A stretch of DNA of 64,000 bases from Campylobacter canadensis (GCF_013177655.1 NZ_CP035946.1:682001-746000), one strand, 5' to 3'. Counted from the stretch's first letter, positions 53,118 through 63,967 are shown. Numbers and translations are program-made. Notes: generated by a model not told the origin, from the letters alone.

Positions 53118-54133
53118 TATTTTGCCTGAACTATTTTTTGTAAAAATGAGTAATTTTCTTTTATATTTTCATTATTTTTGATGCTATTTGCTAAAGAATT
53201 TAGCTCTTTTTCAAAATCATCAAATAAATAATTTGCATAAGAACCTGGATTAGGATTTATTTCGTTTAAAAAAATCTCATTATCTTTTATAAAAAAATCA
53301 CATCTAATTAAAGCACCTTTAAAAAGCGGCATATAAATTTTACTAAAGGCGTCTTTTAATTTATTTTGTATTTCTTCGCTTAGTTTTACTTCTTGAATTT
53401 CTTTTTGTTTAAATACTAAATATTTTTGTGAAAAATCTAAATGCCCATTTTTTTTAGGCTCTTCAAATTTAGAAAAAACAATTTTTTCTCCATCAAAATA
53501 GCCAGCTAAATTAATCTCTTGTATATTTTCAAAATAAGGCTCTGCTATTATTTTATCATCATATTCTTTAGCGCTATCAAGTGCATAAGCAAATTCACTT
53601 GAATTATTTGCAATCGCAATACCTATGCTTGAACCAAGATTAGCAGGTTTTAAAATAAGTGGAAATTCTAAACCTTGGGTGCTAGTTGGATTTAGATAAT
53701 ATTTTAAGCTTTTAACTCCAACTTCATTTGCATATAATTTTGTTAGGTGTTTATCTATGCTAATAGAACTTGCATTAATTCTAGGGCCAATATATTTTAT
53801 ATTAAAAAAATCAAGCAAGGCAGCCATAGTTCCATCTTCACCTATTTTTCCATGAATTGTATTGATAATTAAATCAATATCAATTTTATTTTGTGAAAAT
53901 AGACTTTTTTCATAAAAACCACCATTGCTAATATAAATTCTTTTTTGTTTTTTAAAGTCTTTTTTTGCAAAAAATTGTGCATTCATATTTTTTTTATCAA
54001 TAAGATAAAAATTATGTTCAAAATCAACATAAATAAATTTTACATCTTCTAATATATTTGAAAGAGTAATAGCACTTACTATGCTAATTTCGTGTTCGTA
54101 TGAATTTGCTCCAAAGATTATTGCTTTTTTCAT
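53117..54133 (-). CDS. ddl: D-alanine--D-alanine ligase
   Basis: 338 residues with an ATP-grasp fold. Motifs: HGKIGEDGTMAALLDFFNIK, ILKPANLGSSIGIAIANN, the ATP-grasp ALIRCDFFI and EINPNPGSYANYLF. It joins two D-alanines for peptidoglycan precursors in the cytoplasm. It lies 9 bases after ruvA, in the minus-strand run fapA-ruvA-ddl-nuclease. The GSYANYLF end replaces the usual PGxT, a small variation worth noting. Confidence 0.95.
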   Translation of the reverse strand: MKKAIIFGANSYEHEISIVSAITLSNILEDVKFIYVDFEHNFYLIDKKNMNAQFFAKKDFKKQKRIYISNGGFYEKSLFSQNKIDIDLIINTIHGKIGEDGTMAALLDFFNIKYIGPRINASSISIDKHLTKLYANEVGVKSLKYYLNPTSTQGLEFPLILKPANLGSSIGIAIANNSSEFAYALDSAKEYDDKIIAEPYFENIQEINLAGYFDGEKIVFSKFEEPKKNGHLDFSQKYLVFKQKEIQEVKLSEEIQNKLKDAFSKIYMPLFKGALIRCDFFIKDNEIFLNEINPNPGSYANYLFDDFEKELNSLANSIKNNENIKENYSFLQKIVQAK

Positions 54134-54142
54134 TTTTTTCCT

Positions 54143-54697
54143 TTAACTTAATTTTTTTAATGCGTTTTTTACAAGTTCGCCAACATTATCTCCATTTACA
54201 TCTTTTAAAGCTTTTTGTACATTATCGTTTTTAAAACCTAAGGCTAAAAGAGCTTGTGCTGCTTCATAAAGTGCATTGCTTTGAGTGCTAAATCCTAATT
54301 TTAAAACCTTGTCTTTTAATTCTAAAATAAGCCTTTGAGCTGTTTTTGCACCTATGCCAGGAGCCTTTATTATTATACTTATATTTTCATTACTAATTGC
54401 CCTGCATAGCTCCTCAACACTTAAATTTGATAATAATGCAAGAGCGGTGCTAGGACCTATGCCGTTTATTTTAATTAATTCTTCAAAAAAAATTCTTTCA
54501 TTATCATCTAAAAAACCATATAATTTATTAGAATCTTCTTTGATAATTTGTGTTATAAAAAGTGCTATTTCATCATTTAAAGCAATTTTACTTGAGCTTT
54601 GTAAGCTAGTGTTTATAGCATAACCAATTCCATTATTTTTTACTATTAAATAAGTTGGGCTTTTTTTAATTACTTTACCTTCAATATAAGCTATCAT
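54143..54697 (-). CDS. ruvA: Holliday junction helicase subunit RuvA
   Basis: 184 residues: an N-terminal OB fold (MIAYIEGKVIKKSPTYLIVK), helix-hairpin-helix motifs (LIKINGIGPSTALALLSN, IIKAPGIGAKTAQRLILEL) and a C-terminal RuvB-binding helical domain (EAAQALLALGFKNDNVQKAL). It binds four-way junctions as part of RuvABC. A GTG two codons earlier sits directly on the ribosome-binding site; the ATG at 54697 has proper spacing from AAGGA and gives the family-typical start. It overlaps fapA by 17 bases. Confidence 0.95.
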   Translation of the reverse strand: MIAYIEGKVIKKSPTYLIVKNNGIGYAINTSLQSSSKIALNDEIALFITQIIKEDSNKLYGFLDDNERIFFEELIKINGIGPSTALALLSNLSVEELCRAISNENISIIIKAPGIGAKTAQRLILELKDKVLKLGFSTQSNALYEAAQALLALGFKNDNVQKALKDVNGDNVGELVKNALKKLS

Positions 54698-56534
54698 CTT
54701 CACTTCCTTGATTGTTTTCTATTTTTACTATTTTTATTGACTTTTCTTCATCATCAATTGATGGGTCTTTTTCTAATTTAATACAATAAATTTTTTCATC
54801 TTTGCTGGTATTATAACTTAATTCAATTTTAGGCTGGGTTAATTTAAATCTTATTTCATTTAAATTTGCCCAAGTATTTAGGTTTATAACCCTAGCATCA
54901 AAAACCTTATCTTGTAAAATTGCAAATTCATCTAAAATATATTTTTTCTTTTCATTAGCATCGTTAAATTGCTCTTTTAAATCATTGTATTCTTGAGATA
55001 TGTTTTGAAATTCTTTTAATTTATTAAAAAAAGCTGCAGGAATAGGGGTGTTGCTTTCTTGCATTTGCGCTATTCTTTGTTTAATTTGAATAATGCTTTC
55101 TTTGTTTGAATTTATTATTGCTAATTTGCTTTGAATTAGTTTTGGTAGATTTTTTAATAAATCATTATTTTCTTTTAATTTTTCTGCATTTTGAGTTAGG
55201 CTTTTTGCTATTATTGGAGATGAATTTGCTGTAATTAAAAATTTATTATTTTCTCCTATACAATTTGTAATTACAGCTAAGTCGCTGATTTCAAACATTG
55301 TGTTAGTTGTAAGAGTTTGCACATAAACTTTATTTGCAATTACTTTTCCGCCAAGACATTGATTAATTCTTACAATTTTACCTTCAACTACTCCATTTTC
55401 TAATCTTTCAATAAAAATTTCATCACCTTTGCAATAACCACGATGAGAGTTAATGCTTATTTTTTTAGCAAAAATTTTACTTTTTGAATGAGTTTGTGCG
55501 CCTATTGTTACATCTTGAGCATTAATTGTTGAATGCTGAGCTACACAACCTTTTACATTTACAATACTAGCTTCAATGCTTAAATTAGGTCCAATAGCAT
55601 CTTTTAAATAATCAGCTTCAAATACATTCAATGTTACATCTTTATTAACTCCTGCTTCTATTGAGCCTGTTGTTTTAAAAGTTATTTTTTCAATATCAAT
55701 ACTATCTTTTATATCATAAGTATTATTACTAAAATACACATAGCCATTTGCATTAGCATAATATTTAATGCTTTTATCATTTTCCATTTGAGAAATATTT
55801 TCACTAATTTTAAAATCAGGTTCATTTTTTAAATTTGAACGCTTTGCTTTTATGCTTTCGCATTTTAGATTTTTACCATCTTTTGCTTCTATGCTTTTTA
55901 CAAATTCAATAATCAAATCTCCGCCATTAACCGCACTAACAAAGCCCCTTTTTGAATAATCAATATTTTCTTGATTTTCTTTCTTTTCTTTATAATAAAG
56001 TTTTAATTCTGGGTCGTTTGAATCGATTGCATCAACTCCTAAAGCTAAAATTATATTTTTTTCTTCTATTTTTTCATCTTTAAAATCTTTTATCATTTGC
56101 ATTAAAATAGCATTTGTTTTCTTTTGTCTTAAGCCTAAATAAAGCCCTGAATTTATAAATTTTTTATTTATAGCATTTTGTATATATTTTAAAGCAACAT
56201 CATCTAATAAATCATAATCAAAGCAAAAAGCTTTAAAATTAGCTACAATTTTTGTCAAAGAAGAATTTGCAGCTATTTTAAAATCAACTAAGGATTGAGT
56301 TTTATTAACTATATTTATTTCATAATTTTGCACTATTTTAAAATCTTGCAAAAATAAAGCATCATCTAAAAATTCGCTAACTTCATCGCCTTCATAATGC
56401 TTACTTTTATCTTTGCTAAAAACGATATCGGTTGAATAGCTTACGATTTCATAATCTAAACTATCAGGATTTTTATCGTGCTTTTGAGCATATTTTTTTA
56501 TTTCTTCTAATGGTTTAGTTGTAATTAATCTCAA
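54681..56534 (-). CDS. fapA: FapA/DUF342-family protein
   Basis: 617 residues: an N-terminal helical segment, then the DUF342 beta-helix region (about 190-430) with repeated short strands (SAVNGGDLIIEF, GSIEAGVNKDVTLNVFE, LSIEASIVNVKGCVAQHSTI), a coiled coil (about 445-540) and a C-terminal beta part. Related proteins in Helicobacter affect flagellar assembly. It precedes ruvA and ddl, as in C. jejuni. The start is divergent from murJ with a 75-base gap. Function beyond the family is inferred. Confidence 0.85.
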   Translation of the reverse strand: MRLITTKPLEEIKKYAQKHDKNPDSLDYEIVSYSTDIVFSKDKSKHYEGDEVSEFLDDALFLQDFKIVQNYEINIVNKTQSLVDFKIAANSSLTKIVANFKAFCFDYDLLDDVALKYIQNAINKKFINSGLYLGLRQKKTNAILMQMIKDFKDEKIEEKNIILALGVDAIDSNDPELKLYYKEKKENQENIDYSKRGFVSAVNGGDLIIEFVKSIEAKDGKNLKCESIKAKRSNLKNEPDFKISENISQMENDKSIKYYANANGYVYFSNNTYDIKDSIDIEKITFKTTGSIEAGVNKDVTLNVFEADYLKDAIGPNLSIEASIVNVKGCVAQHSTINAQDVTIGAQTHSKSKIFAKKISINSHRGYCKGDEIFIERLENGVVEGKIVRINQCLGGKVIANKVYVQTLTTNTMFEISDLAVITNCIGENNKFLITANSSPIIAKSLTQNAEKLKENNDLLKNLPKLIQSKLAIINSNKESIIQIKQRIAQMQESNTPIPAAFFNKLKEFQNISQEYNDLKEQFNDANEKKKYILDEFAILQDKVFDARVINLNTWANLNEIRFKLTQPKIELSYNTSKDEKIYCIKLEKDPSIDDEEKSIKIVKIENNQGSEDDSLY

Positions 56535-56609
56535 TTTTATTCCTAGTTGCTTATTTTCTTTTTTTATTTAAAATATTAGATTAAAAAAGAAAATACAAAT
56601 TAAAGAATA

Positions 56610-58013
56610 ATGATGAATTTAAAAATAATAAAAAAATATTTAAGTAATTTATTTGGAATACTTTTTTCAAGGATTAGTGGTTTTTTAAGGGATTTATGCT
56701 TAGCAAATTATTTAGGAGCAGGGTATTTTTCTGATTTATTTTTTGTTATGATTAGACTACCTAGCATTTTTAGAGCGCTTTTTACTGAAGGTGTTTTTAA
56801 TCAATCCTTTTTACCAAATTTAGCAGCTTCGCAAAAAAAGGGTGCATTTTGCATACAAATTCTTTGTATATTTTGTACTTTTTTAGCGATTTTATGTCTT
56901 ATTATTAGTGTTTTTTCAAAGTTTTTTATATCTTTGATTTTTTTTGGTTTTGATGATAATTTTATAAAAGAAGCAGCCAGTTTAAATGCTATTAATATTT
57001 GGTATTTACTACTTATTTTTATCGCTTGTTTTTTTGCTTCTTTGCTTAATTATTCTAATAGATTTTTTATAAGTAGCATTAGCGCATCTTTTTTTAATCT
57101 TGCTTGTGTTTTTGCTTTAATTTATGCTAAAGAATATGATAAGTTAGAAAAATTGTATTTTGTAAGTTATTTTATAATTTGCAGTTCTTTTGTGCAAATT
57201 ATTTTATTGCTTCTTGCATTAAAATCAAATAAAATTTTAAAAGCAATGTTTTTATCTTTTAGAAAAAAATCTAAAATATCTTTAAAAAATTTTTTTAAGA
57301 ATTTCTTTTCTTCTTTACTCGGTGCAAGTTCAACGCAAATTAATTCTTTAGTAGAAATCTCATTAGCAAGTACTTTAGTTAGCGCAAGTATTTCTTATAT
57401 GAATTATGCAACAAGAATTTATCAACTCCCACTAGCCTTAATCGCAATTGCATTTACTCAAGTATTTTTCCCAACCCTAATAAGACTTATTAAAGCAAAT
57501 GAAAAAGAGCAAATGCTAAATAGTATGAGTATGATTTTTCATTTAATGTTATTTTTATTACTTTTTGCTTGTCTTGGTGGCTTTATTTTATCAGAAGAAA
57601 TAATTAAGCTTTTATTTTTTCGTGGTGCTTTTACATATTTAAATGTGCTTGAATGCGCTAAGGTGCTTAGAATTTATATTTTATGTATAGTGCCACTTGG
57701 CTTATCAAGATTATTTTTAGCTTATATTAATGCAAATTATTTACATTCTTATGCAGCAAAAATTGCTTTAATTTCTTGTGTTATTTGCATAATATCTTCT
57801 TTAACTCTTATTAAATTTTTTGGTGTTTTAGCTTTTTGTATTAGTGCTAATATTAGTGCTTGGTTTATATTTTTTGCTTATTTAAAGTGTTTTAAAATTA
57901 GTAATTTTGTTGCTATTTTAAAACTTAAATATTGTTTAATAATATTTTTAAGTGCAATTATTTTTAGCTTTGCGCTTATTTATCTTAAAGGATTTATAAA
58001 TGCTTTTATTTGA
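56610..58013 (+). CDS. murJ: Lipid II flippase MurJ
   Basis: 467 residues, about fourteen membrane helices (MOP superfamily). Landmarks: ILFSRISGFLRDLCLANYLG, LPSIFRALFTEGVFNQSFLP, ASTQINSLVEISLA and LFFRGAFTYLNV. It moves lipid-linked peptidoglycan precursor across the inner membrane. Two adjacent ATG codons (56610 and 56613) could start it. Its end overlaps cysS by 14 bases. Order murJ-cysS-ABC transporter agrees with C. jejuni as I recall it. Confidence 0.94.
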   Translation: MMNLKIIKKYLSNLFGILFSRISGFLRDLCLANYLGAGYFSDLFFVMIRLPSIFRALFTEGVFNQSFLPNLAASQKKGAFCIQILCIFCTFLAILCLIISVFSKFFISLIFFGFDDNFIKEAASLNAINIWYLLLIFIACFFASLLNYSNRFFISSISASFFNLACVFALIYAKEYDKLEKLYFVSYFIICSSFVQIILLLLALKSNKILKAMFLSFRKKSKISLKNFFKNFFSSLLGASSTQINSLVEISLASTLVSASISYMNYATRIYQLPLALIAIAFTQVFFPTLIRLIKANEKEQMLNSMSMIFHLMLFLLLFACLGGFILSEEIIKLLFFRGAFTYLNVLECAKVLRIYILCIVPLGLSRLFLAYINANYLHSYAAKIALISCVICIISSLTLIKFFGVLAFCISANISAWFIFFAYLKCFKISNFVAILKLKYCLIIFLSAIIFSFALIYLKGFINAFI

Positions 58014-59337
58014 TAGTGTGAAAAAAGAAAAAATTGAATTTAATGAAGATACTGTAAATATTTATGTTTGCGGTCCAACAGTTTATGATGATGCGCATTT
58101 AGGACACGCAAGAAGTAGTATTAGCTTTGATTTATTAAGAAGGGTTTTATTAGCAAATAATAAAAAAGTATGCTTTGCAAAAAACTACACTGATATTGAT
58201 GATAAAATACTTTTAAAAATGCAAAATGAAAACAAAAGTTTAAAAGAAATTACAGAATTTTACATAAAAAGCTATGAAGAAGATATGCAAGCTTTAAATA
58301 TTTTAAAACCTGATTTTAGCCCAAAAGCTACTGATTATATTGCTAAAATGATTGAATTTATTACTTGCTTGCTAGAAAAAAATTATGCGTATACTTTAGA
58401 CGATGGTATTTATCTTGATACAAGCAAGGATAGTAAATATTTATCATTAAGCAAAAAAGCTCAAGATGATACAAAAACAAGACTAGATAGTATTGTAAAT
58501 AAAAAGAATGCTAGTGATTTTGTATTGTGGAAGTTTGATGAGAAATACTATAAAGCTAATTTTGGTACAGGAAGACCTGGTTGGCATACTGAATGTGTGT
58601 GTATGATTTTAGATATTTTTACAAAATTGCATATTCATTGCGGTGGTGCGGATTTGTTTTTTCCACATCATGAAAACGAGGCTTGTCAATGTAGATTAAA
58701 TCAAAATACAGAACTAGCAGATATATGGCTACATAATGGTTTTGTAAATATAAACAATACGAAAATGAGTAAAAGTTTAAACAATAGCTTTTTTGTAAAA
58801 GATGCCTTAAAAGAAATTAATGCAGAAGTGCTTAGATTTTATTTGCAAAGTATTTATTACAGAGCTGATTTTAATTATAATTTTATTGATTTAAAGGCTA
58901 GTAAAAAGCGCCTTGATAAAATTTATAGAGTAAAAAAATTACTTAATTTAGATGAGATTAAAGATGATTTTAATATTAAGTCTTCTTTAAAAGATGAGCT
59001 TTTAAGCGCTTTAAATGATGATTTAAATATTTCTTTAGCTCTTGCTTGTGTTGATGAATGGATAAATAAGGTAAATTCTAATCCAAAAAATGAAGAATTT
59101 ATAAATGATTTTATTGCTTTAAGTTCAATTTTAGGCATTGCAAAATTAAACCCTAAAGCATATTTTCAAGATTGCAGCAAAGAGCTTAAAGATGAAATTA
59201 TTGATTTAATTAATAAAAGAACTAATGCAAAGGCAAATAAAGATTATAAACTTGCTGATGAGATAAGAGAAAAATTAAGTAAAATGGGGGTTAGTTTGCA
59301 AGATAATAAAGATGGTGTTGAGTGGGAGCTTGTATGA
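58000..59337 (+). CDS. cysS: Cysteinyl-tRNA synthetase
   Basis: 445 residues, class I synthetase. YVCGPTVYDDAHLGHARS contains the zinc-ligand Cys and the HIGH-type HLGH motif; GRPGWHTECVCMI and HCGGADLFFPHHENE hold other zinc and substrate residues; KMSKSLNN is the KMSKS loop. The C-terminal helical domain ends KDGVEWELV. It overlaps murJ at its start and the ABC transporter at its stop (ATGA). AAGGA precedes the ATG. Confidence 0.97.
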   Translation: MLLFDSVKKEKIEFNEDTVNIYVCGPTVYDDAHLGHARSSISFDLLRRVLLANNKKVCFAKNYTDIDDKILLKMQNENKSLKEITEFYIKSYEEDMQALNILKPDFSPKATDYIAKMIEFITCLLEKNYAYTLDDGIYLDTSKDSKYLSLSKKAQDDTKTRLDSIVNKKNASDFVLWKFDEKYYKANFGTGRPGWHTECVCMILDIFTKLHIHCGGADLFFPHHENEACQCRLNQNTELADIWLHNGFVNINNTKMSKSLNNSFFVKDALKEINAEVLRFYLQSIYYRADFNYNFIDLKASKKRLDKIYRVKKLLNLDEIKDDFNIKSSLKDELLSALNDDLNISLALACVDEWINKVNSNPKNEEFINDFIALSSILGIAKLNPKAYFQDCSKELKDEIIDLINKRTNAKANKDYKLADEIREKLSKMGVSLQDNKDGVEWELV

Positions 59338-61073
59338 ACGAAAATATAAATTTATGGTATGTTTTAAAAAGATTTAAGCATTATTATAAAGATTATAAAT
59401 TATCTTTTTTTATTGCTATAGTTGGTATGCTTTTAGCTGGTAGTGCTACGGCTGCTAGTGCTAAGATTATTGAACCTATTTTAAATAAAATATTTTTAGA
59501 AAAAGATACTTCCTTGCTTTATATTTTACCTGCTGGTGTTATTTTGATTTATTTTTTAAAGAATTTTGGACTTTATTTGCAAACTACTAGAATGAGTTTT
59601 ATTGGTATTGATATGATTAATAGATTAAGAATTTTAATAGTATCAAAAGTAGTGCATATGGATATGGAGTTTTTTTCTAAGCATTCAAGTGGAGAATTAA
59701 TATCAAGGTCGCTTAATGATTTAGGCAGTGTAAAGTCTATTTTAACTGATTTTTTACCAAATATGATAAGAGAATTAATAACTACTATAGGTTTATTGGC
59801 TGTTGTCTTTTATCAAAGTTTAACCTTAGCATTTTTTGCCTTTGTTGTTTTACCTGCTGCTATTTTTCCTATTAGATATTTTGTTAAAAAATTAAGAGTT
59901 TTAGGCACAAAAAACCAGCAATCTTATGCTATTTTAACTTCAAATTTAAGTGAAATATTTTCAAATATTGAACTTATTAAATCTTTTAATTCCGAAAAAT
60001 ACGAAATAAATAAATTTAAAAATAATAGCGATGAGGTTAGCAAATTATCTTATAAAGCAACAAGATTTGATGCTTTAACTTCTCCGATAATGGAAACCTT
60101 TGGCTCTATTGGTGTTGCTACTGTTATTATTGTTGGTGGAAATGAGGTTATAAATGGAAATATGCTTCCAGGAAATTTCTTTTCATTTTTAACTGCTTTG
60201 TTTATGGTTTATACTCCTGTAAGAAGAATATCAAGTCTTTATTCGCAACTTCAAGTAAATCTTAGTGCTAGTGCTAGAACTTTTTATTTGCTTGATTTAC
60301 AATCAAAAATTCAAAGCGGCGATAAAACAATTGATGAAGAAATAAAAAAATTAAGCTTTAGTAATGTTTGTATGTCTTATAAAGAAAATAAACTTGCTCT
60401 TGATGATATAAATATTGATTTTATTAAAGGGCAAACTACTGCAATAGTTGGTAAAAGTGGTAGCGGAAAAAGTACTTTGGTTAATTTAATTTTAAAATTT
60501 TATAATCCAAGTGCTGGAGATATTACAGTAAATAGCATTAATTACAAGGATTTAGATAATTCATCATTGATGAAAGAAATTGCAATTGTTAGTCAAAATA
60601 TTTATTTATTTGCTGATAGTATTGCAAATAATATAGCTTATGCTAGTGAATTTGATGAATTAAGAGTAATTGATGCTTTAAAAATGGCAAATGCTTATGA
60701 ATTTGTAAGTGCAATGAGTGAAGGAATTTACACTAAGCTTAGTGAAAAAGGAAACAATTTAAGCGGAGGGCAAAAGCAAAGACTAGCTCTAGCAAGAGCT
60801 TTTTATAAAAATCCACAAATTATTATTTTTGATGAGGCAACTTCAGCGCTTGATAATGAAAGCCAAAATTTAATCTCAAGTAGCTTAATGCAAATTAAAA
60901 AAGATAAGATTATAATCTTAATTGCACATAGATTAAATTCAATTGCAAGTGCTGATAAAATACTGGTTTTACATAATTCAAAAGTCGTTGGCTATGGCAA
61001 TGAAGAGGATTTAAAAGATAATCGTTATTATTTAAAATTAAAAGAAGAATTTAAAAAAGAAAGTAAAAAATGA
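59334..61073 (+). CDS. msbA: MsbA-like ABC exporter (fused membrane and ATPase domains)
   Basis: 579 residues: six membrane helices (about 25-310) fused to one ATPase domain with Walker A GKSGSGKST, signature LSGGQKQR, and Walker B IIIFDEATSAL. It works as a homodimer. By family and by its place after cysS it is probably the lipid A or lipid-linked oligosaccharide exporter of the inner membrane. A GTG at 59322 would add four codons inside cysS; the ATG at 59334, overlapping the cysS stop, is preferred. Confidence 0.87.
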   Translation: MNENINLWYVLKRFKHYYKDYKLSFFIAIVGMLLAGSATAASAKIIEPILNKIFLEKDTSLLYILPAGVILIYFLKNFGLYLQTTRMSFIGIDMINRLRILIVSKVVHMDMEFFSKHSSGELISRSLNDLGSVKSILTDFLPNMIRELITTIGLLAVVFYQSLTLAFFAFVVLPAAIFPIRYFVKKLRVLGTKNQQSYAILTSNLSEIFSNIELIKSFNSEKYEINKFKNNSDEVSKLSYKATRFDALTSPIMETFGSIGVATVIIVGGNEVINGNMLPGNFFSFLTALFMVYTPVRRISSLYSQLQVNLSASARTFYLLDLQSKIQSGDKTIDEEIKKLSFSNVCMSYKENKLALDDINIDFIKGQTTAIVGKSGSGKSTLVNLILKFYNPSAGDITVNSINYKDLDNSSLMKEIAIVSQNIYLFADSIANNIAYASEFDELRVIDALKMANAYEFVSAMSEGIYTKLSEKGNNLSGGQKQRLALARAFYKNPQIIIFDEATSALDNESQNLISSSLMQIKKDKIIILIAHRLNSIASADKILVLHNSKVVGYGNEEDLKDNRYYLKLKEEFKKESKK

Positions 61074-62302
61074 AATATAAAAATTTAAAATTAGAAAATG
61101 GCTTAACTATTTACGCTATTGATTTTGAAGATTCTTCAAATGTAGCAAGTGTAAATGTTTTTTACAAGGTTGGTTCTAAAGATGAATACATGCCAAAAAG
61201 CGGTATAGCTCATTTTTTAGAGCATTTATCTTTTAAAAGTACAAAAAAACATAAAGCAGGTGAATTTGATGCTATTTTAAAAAGTTTTGGTGCTAGTAAT
61301 AATGCTTGTACATCTTTTGATTACACGCAATATTACGCACTTAGCAAAAGTGATAAAATTGAAAAAATCTTATCACTTTATGCTGATATGATGGATTTAT
61401 TAGAGTTTAAAGAAGAAGAATTTTATTCTGAAAGAGATGTAATTTGTGAAGAAGAAAGATTAAGGGTAAAAAATGACCCCTTTGGTAAAGCGTATTTTAC
61501 TCTGTACAATAATGCTTTTATAAATCATCCTTATCACTGGACGCCAATTGGTTTTAGTGATGATATTGCAAATTTAAGCATAGAAGATGTAAGGCAGTTT
61601 TATAATACTTTTTATGCTCCAAATAATGCTTATGTAGTTATTTGTGGAGATATTGATATAGATTATTGTTTAAAAATAACAAAGGAATTATTTAAAGACA
61701 AAAAAAGTAAAGAAATTCCTACAAAAAATGTAGATACTTCATATTCAAATTATTCAAAAAAAATAGAACTTGATTACAAAGAAAGTAATACAAATATACT
61801 TTTACAAGGCTATAAACTGCCTTCAATTAATAGTAAAGATGTAATTTATATGAGCGCTTTAGCTACTTTTTTAAATATGCCAAAAATGTCTAAAATTCAA
61901 AATGATTTGCTTGATAAAAAAAGAATTTTTAGCGAGATTGAGTTTTACTCAAGTTTAAATAAATTTGATAATTTATTTATTGTAATTGCTTGTAACCAAG
62001 AAGCAATTAAAGAAAAAGATACAGAGCTTTTATATAAATACTTAAAAAATATTAAGTTGAATAAAAATGATATTTTATGTATAAATAATCATTTTAATTT
62101 AAAAATTAATGAAGTTAAAAGCAATTGTTCGTCTTTTGCAAAACATTTTGGAATGTATTTGTGTTTAGATAGATTAGATATTTTTGAAGAATTTTTAAGT
62201 TCTTTTTGTTATGATTTAGCTTATTTTAATGATATTATTTCAAAATATTTTGTTGATAATAATTTAACACAAGTACTTTTAAGGAGGCAAGATGAAAAAT
62301 GA
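61070..62302 (+). CDS. M16-family zinc metallopeptidase
   Basis: 410 residues. The inverted zinc motif HFLEH is at 48-52 with the third ligand Glu in [11 protein letters not shown]; an N-terminal M16 domain and a C-terminal inactive-type domain follow. No signal peptide, so cytoplasmic. Its processing substrate is not known. ATGA overlap with the transporter and an 11-base overlap with dapA place it in the same transcript. Confidence 0.9.
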   Translation: MKYKNLKLENGLTIYAIDFEDSSNVASVNVFYKVGSKDEYMPKSGIAHFLEHLSFKSTKKHKAGEFDAILKSFGASNNACTSFDYTQYYALSKSDKIEKILSLYADMMDLLEFKEEEFYSERDVICEEERLRVKNDPFGKAYFTLYNNAFINHPYHWTPIGFSDDIANLSIEDVRQFYNTFYAPNNAYVVICGDIDIDYCLKITKELFKDKKSKEIPTKNVDTSYSNYSKKIELDYKESNTNILLQGYKLPSINSKDVIYMSALATFLNMPKMSKIQNDLLDKKRIFSEIEFYSSLNKFDNLFIVIACNQEAIKEKDTELLYKYLKNIKLNKNDILCINNHFNLKINEVKSNCSSFAKHFGMYLCLDRLDIFEEFLSSFCYDLAYFNDIISKYFVDNNLTQVLLRRQDEK

Positions 62303-63185
62303 AATTGTTGGTGCAATGACTGCTTTAATTACACCGTTTAAAAATGATAAAATTGATGAGCAAAGTTATGAAAAACTTATCAAAAGACAAATTGCCAATG
62401 GAATTGACGCAGTTGTTCCTGTTGGAACTACAGGAGAAAGCTCAACTTTAACTCACGATGAACATAGAAGATGTATTGAAATTGCGGTTAGTGTTTGTAA
62501 AAATACAAATACAAAGGTTTTAGCAGGTGCAGGCTCAAATGCTACTCACGAAGCAGTTTCTTTAGCGAAATTCGCACAAGAGTGCGGAGCTGATGGGATT
62601 TTAAGCATTACTCCATATTATAATAAACCTATGCAAAGTGGTTTGTTTAAACACTATGAAGCGATTTCTAATGCTATTTCAATCCCTGTTTTGCTTTATA
62701 ATGTTCCTGGCAGAACTGGTTGTGAGATTGCAAGTAACACCATAATTGAGTTATTTAGAAAATGTAAAAATATTTATGGTGTAAAAGAAGCAAGTGGAAA
62801 TATTGATAAATGTGTAGATTTGTTAGCAAATGAACCAAGGCTTAGATTAATTAGCGGAGAAGATAGTATAAATTATCCTATTTTAAGTAACGGTGGAAGC
62901 GGGGTAATTAGCGTTACTTCAAATCTTTTACCAAATGAAATTGCTAATTTAACACACGAAGCGTTAAAAGAAAATTATAAAAATGCGAAATCTATTAACG
63001 ATAAACTTTATAATATAAATAAAATTCTTTTTTGTGAAAGCAACCCAATTCCAATTAAAGCAGCGATGTTTATTGCAGGACTTATTCCTAATCTTGAATA
63101 TCGTTTGCCTTTAGAAGCGCCTAGCAAAGAGAATTTAAAAAAGATTGAAGAAGTTATGAAAAATTATGATATAAAAGGATTTTAA
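62292..63185 (+). CDS. dapA: 4-hydroxy-tetrahydrodipicolinate synthase
   Basis: 297 residues, TIM-barrel aldolase. [17 protein letters not shown], the catalytic Tyr in [22 protein letters not shown], and the Schiff-base Lys in GVKEASGNI are all present. It condenses pyruvate with aspartate semialdehyde, the first step towards diaminopimelate; dapE of the same pathway is at 24398. A strong AAGGAGGC ribosome-binding site lies within the end of the protease gene. Confidence 0.97.
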   Translation: MKNEIVGAMTALITPFKNDKIDEQSYEKLIKRQIANGIDAVVPVGTTGESSTLTHDEHRRCIEIAVSVCKNTNTKVLAGAGSNATHEAVSLAKFAQECGADGILSITPYYNKPMQSGLFKHYEAISNAISIPVLLYNVPGRTGCEIASNTIIELFRKCKNIYGVKEASGNIDKCVDLLANEPRLRLISGEDSINYPILSNGGSGVISVTSNLLPNEIANLTHEALKENYKNAKSINDKLYNINKILFCESNPIPIKAAMFIAGLIPNLEYRLPLEAPSKENLKKIEEVMKNYDIKGF

Positions 63186-63967
63186 TGCAAGAAATTAATT
63201 TTAAAGACAAGGTTTTAGTAATTAGTGGTGGAACTCGTGGTATCGGCAAGGCAATTGTTTACGAATTTGCAAAAGCTGGCTGTAATGTTGCTTTTACATA
63301 TAATTCAAACGAAGAAATAGCAAATGAAATTGTAAAAGATTTAGAGCAAAATTATAATGTTAAAGCAAGATGTTATGCTTTTAATATTTTAGAGCCTGAA
63401 ACTTATGCTGAATTGTTTGAAAAGATTGATGCTGATTTTGATAGGGTGGATTTTTTCATCTCTAATGCTATTATTACAGGTCGTGCAGTAGTTGGTGGTT
63501 ATACTAAATTTATGAAACTTAAGCCAAGAGGTATTAATAATATTTTTACCGCTACTGTAAATGCCTTTGTTTGTGGTGCTCAACAAGCTGCAAAAAGAAT
63601 GGAAAAAGTAGGCGGTGGAAGCATTATTTCAATTTCAAGCACAGGCAATTTAGTACATATTGAAAACTATGCAGGACACGGAACAGCAAAAGCAGCAGTA
63701 GAAGCTATGGCAAGATATGCGGCTACTGAATTAGGTCATTTAAATATTAGAGTAAATGTTGTAAGTGGTGGTTCAATTGATACTGATGCTCTAAAAGCAT
63801 TTACAAATTATGAAGAAGTAAGAGATAAAACAAAGGCTTTAAGTCCATTAAATCGTATGGGCGAAGCTCAAGATTTAGCAGGTGCGTGTTTGTTTTTATG
63901 CTGCGATAAGGCAAGTTGGGTAACTGGTCATACCTTTATTGTTGATGGTGGAACTACATTTAAATAA
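63185..63967 (+). CDS. Short-chain dehydrogenase/reductase, enoyl-ACP reductase-like
   Basis: 260 residues. The Rossmann motif reads SGGTRGIGKAI; the catalytic region is ISISSTGNLVHIENYAGHGT then AKAAVEAM, giving Tyr-x6-Lys instead of the classical Tyr-x3-Lys. That spacing occurs in FabI- and FabL-type enoyl-ACP reductases, so fatty-acid synthesis is possible. It follows dapA, matching the SDR of C. jejuni (Cj0807) and H. pylori. The stop and next start overlap as TAATG. Confidence 0.87.
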   Translation: MQEINFKDKVLVISGGTRGIGKAIVYEFAKAGCNVAFTYNSNEEIANEIVKDLEQNYNVKARCYAFNILEPETYAELFEKIDADFDRVDFFISNAIITGRAVVGGYTKFMKLKPRGINNIFTATVNAFVCGAQQAAKRMEKVGGGSIISISSTGNLVHIENYAGHGTAKAAVEAMARYAATELGHLNIRVNVVSGGSIDTDALKAFTNYEEVRDKTKALSPLNRMGEAQDLAGACLFLCCDKASWVTGHTFIVDGGTTFK

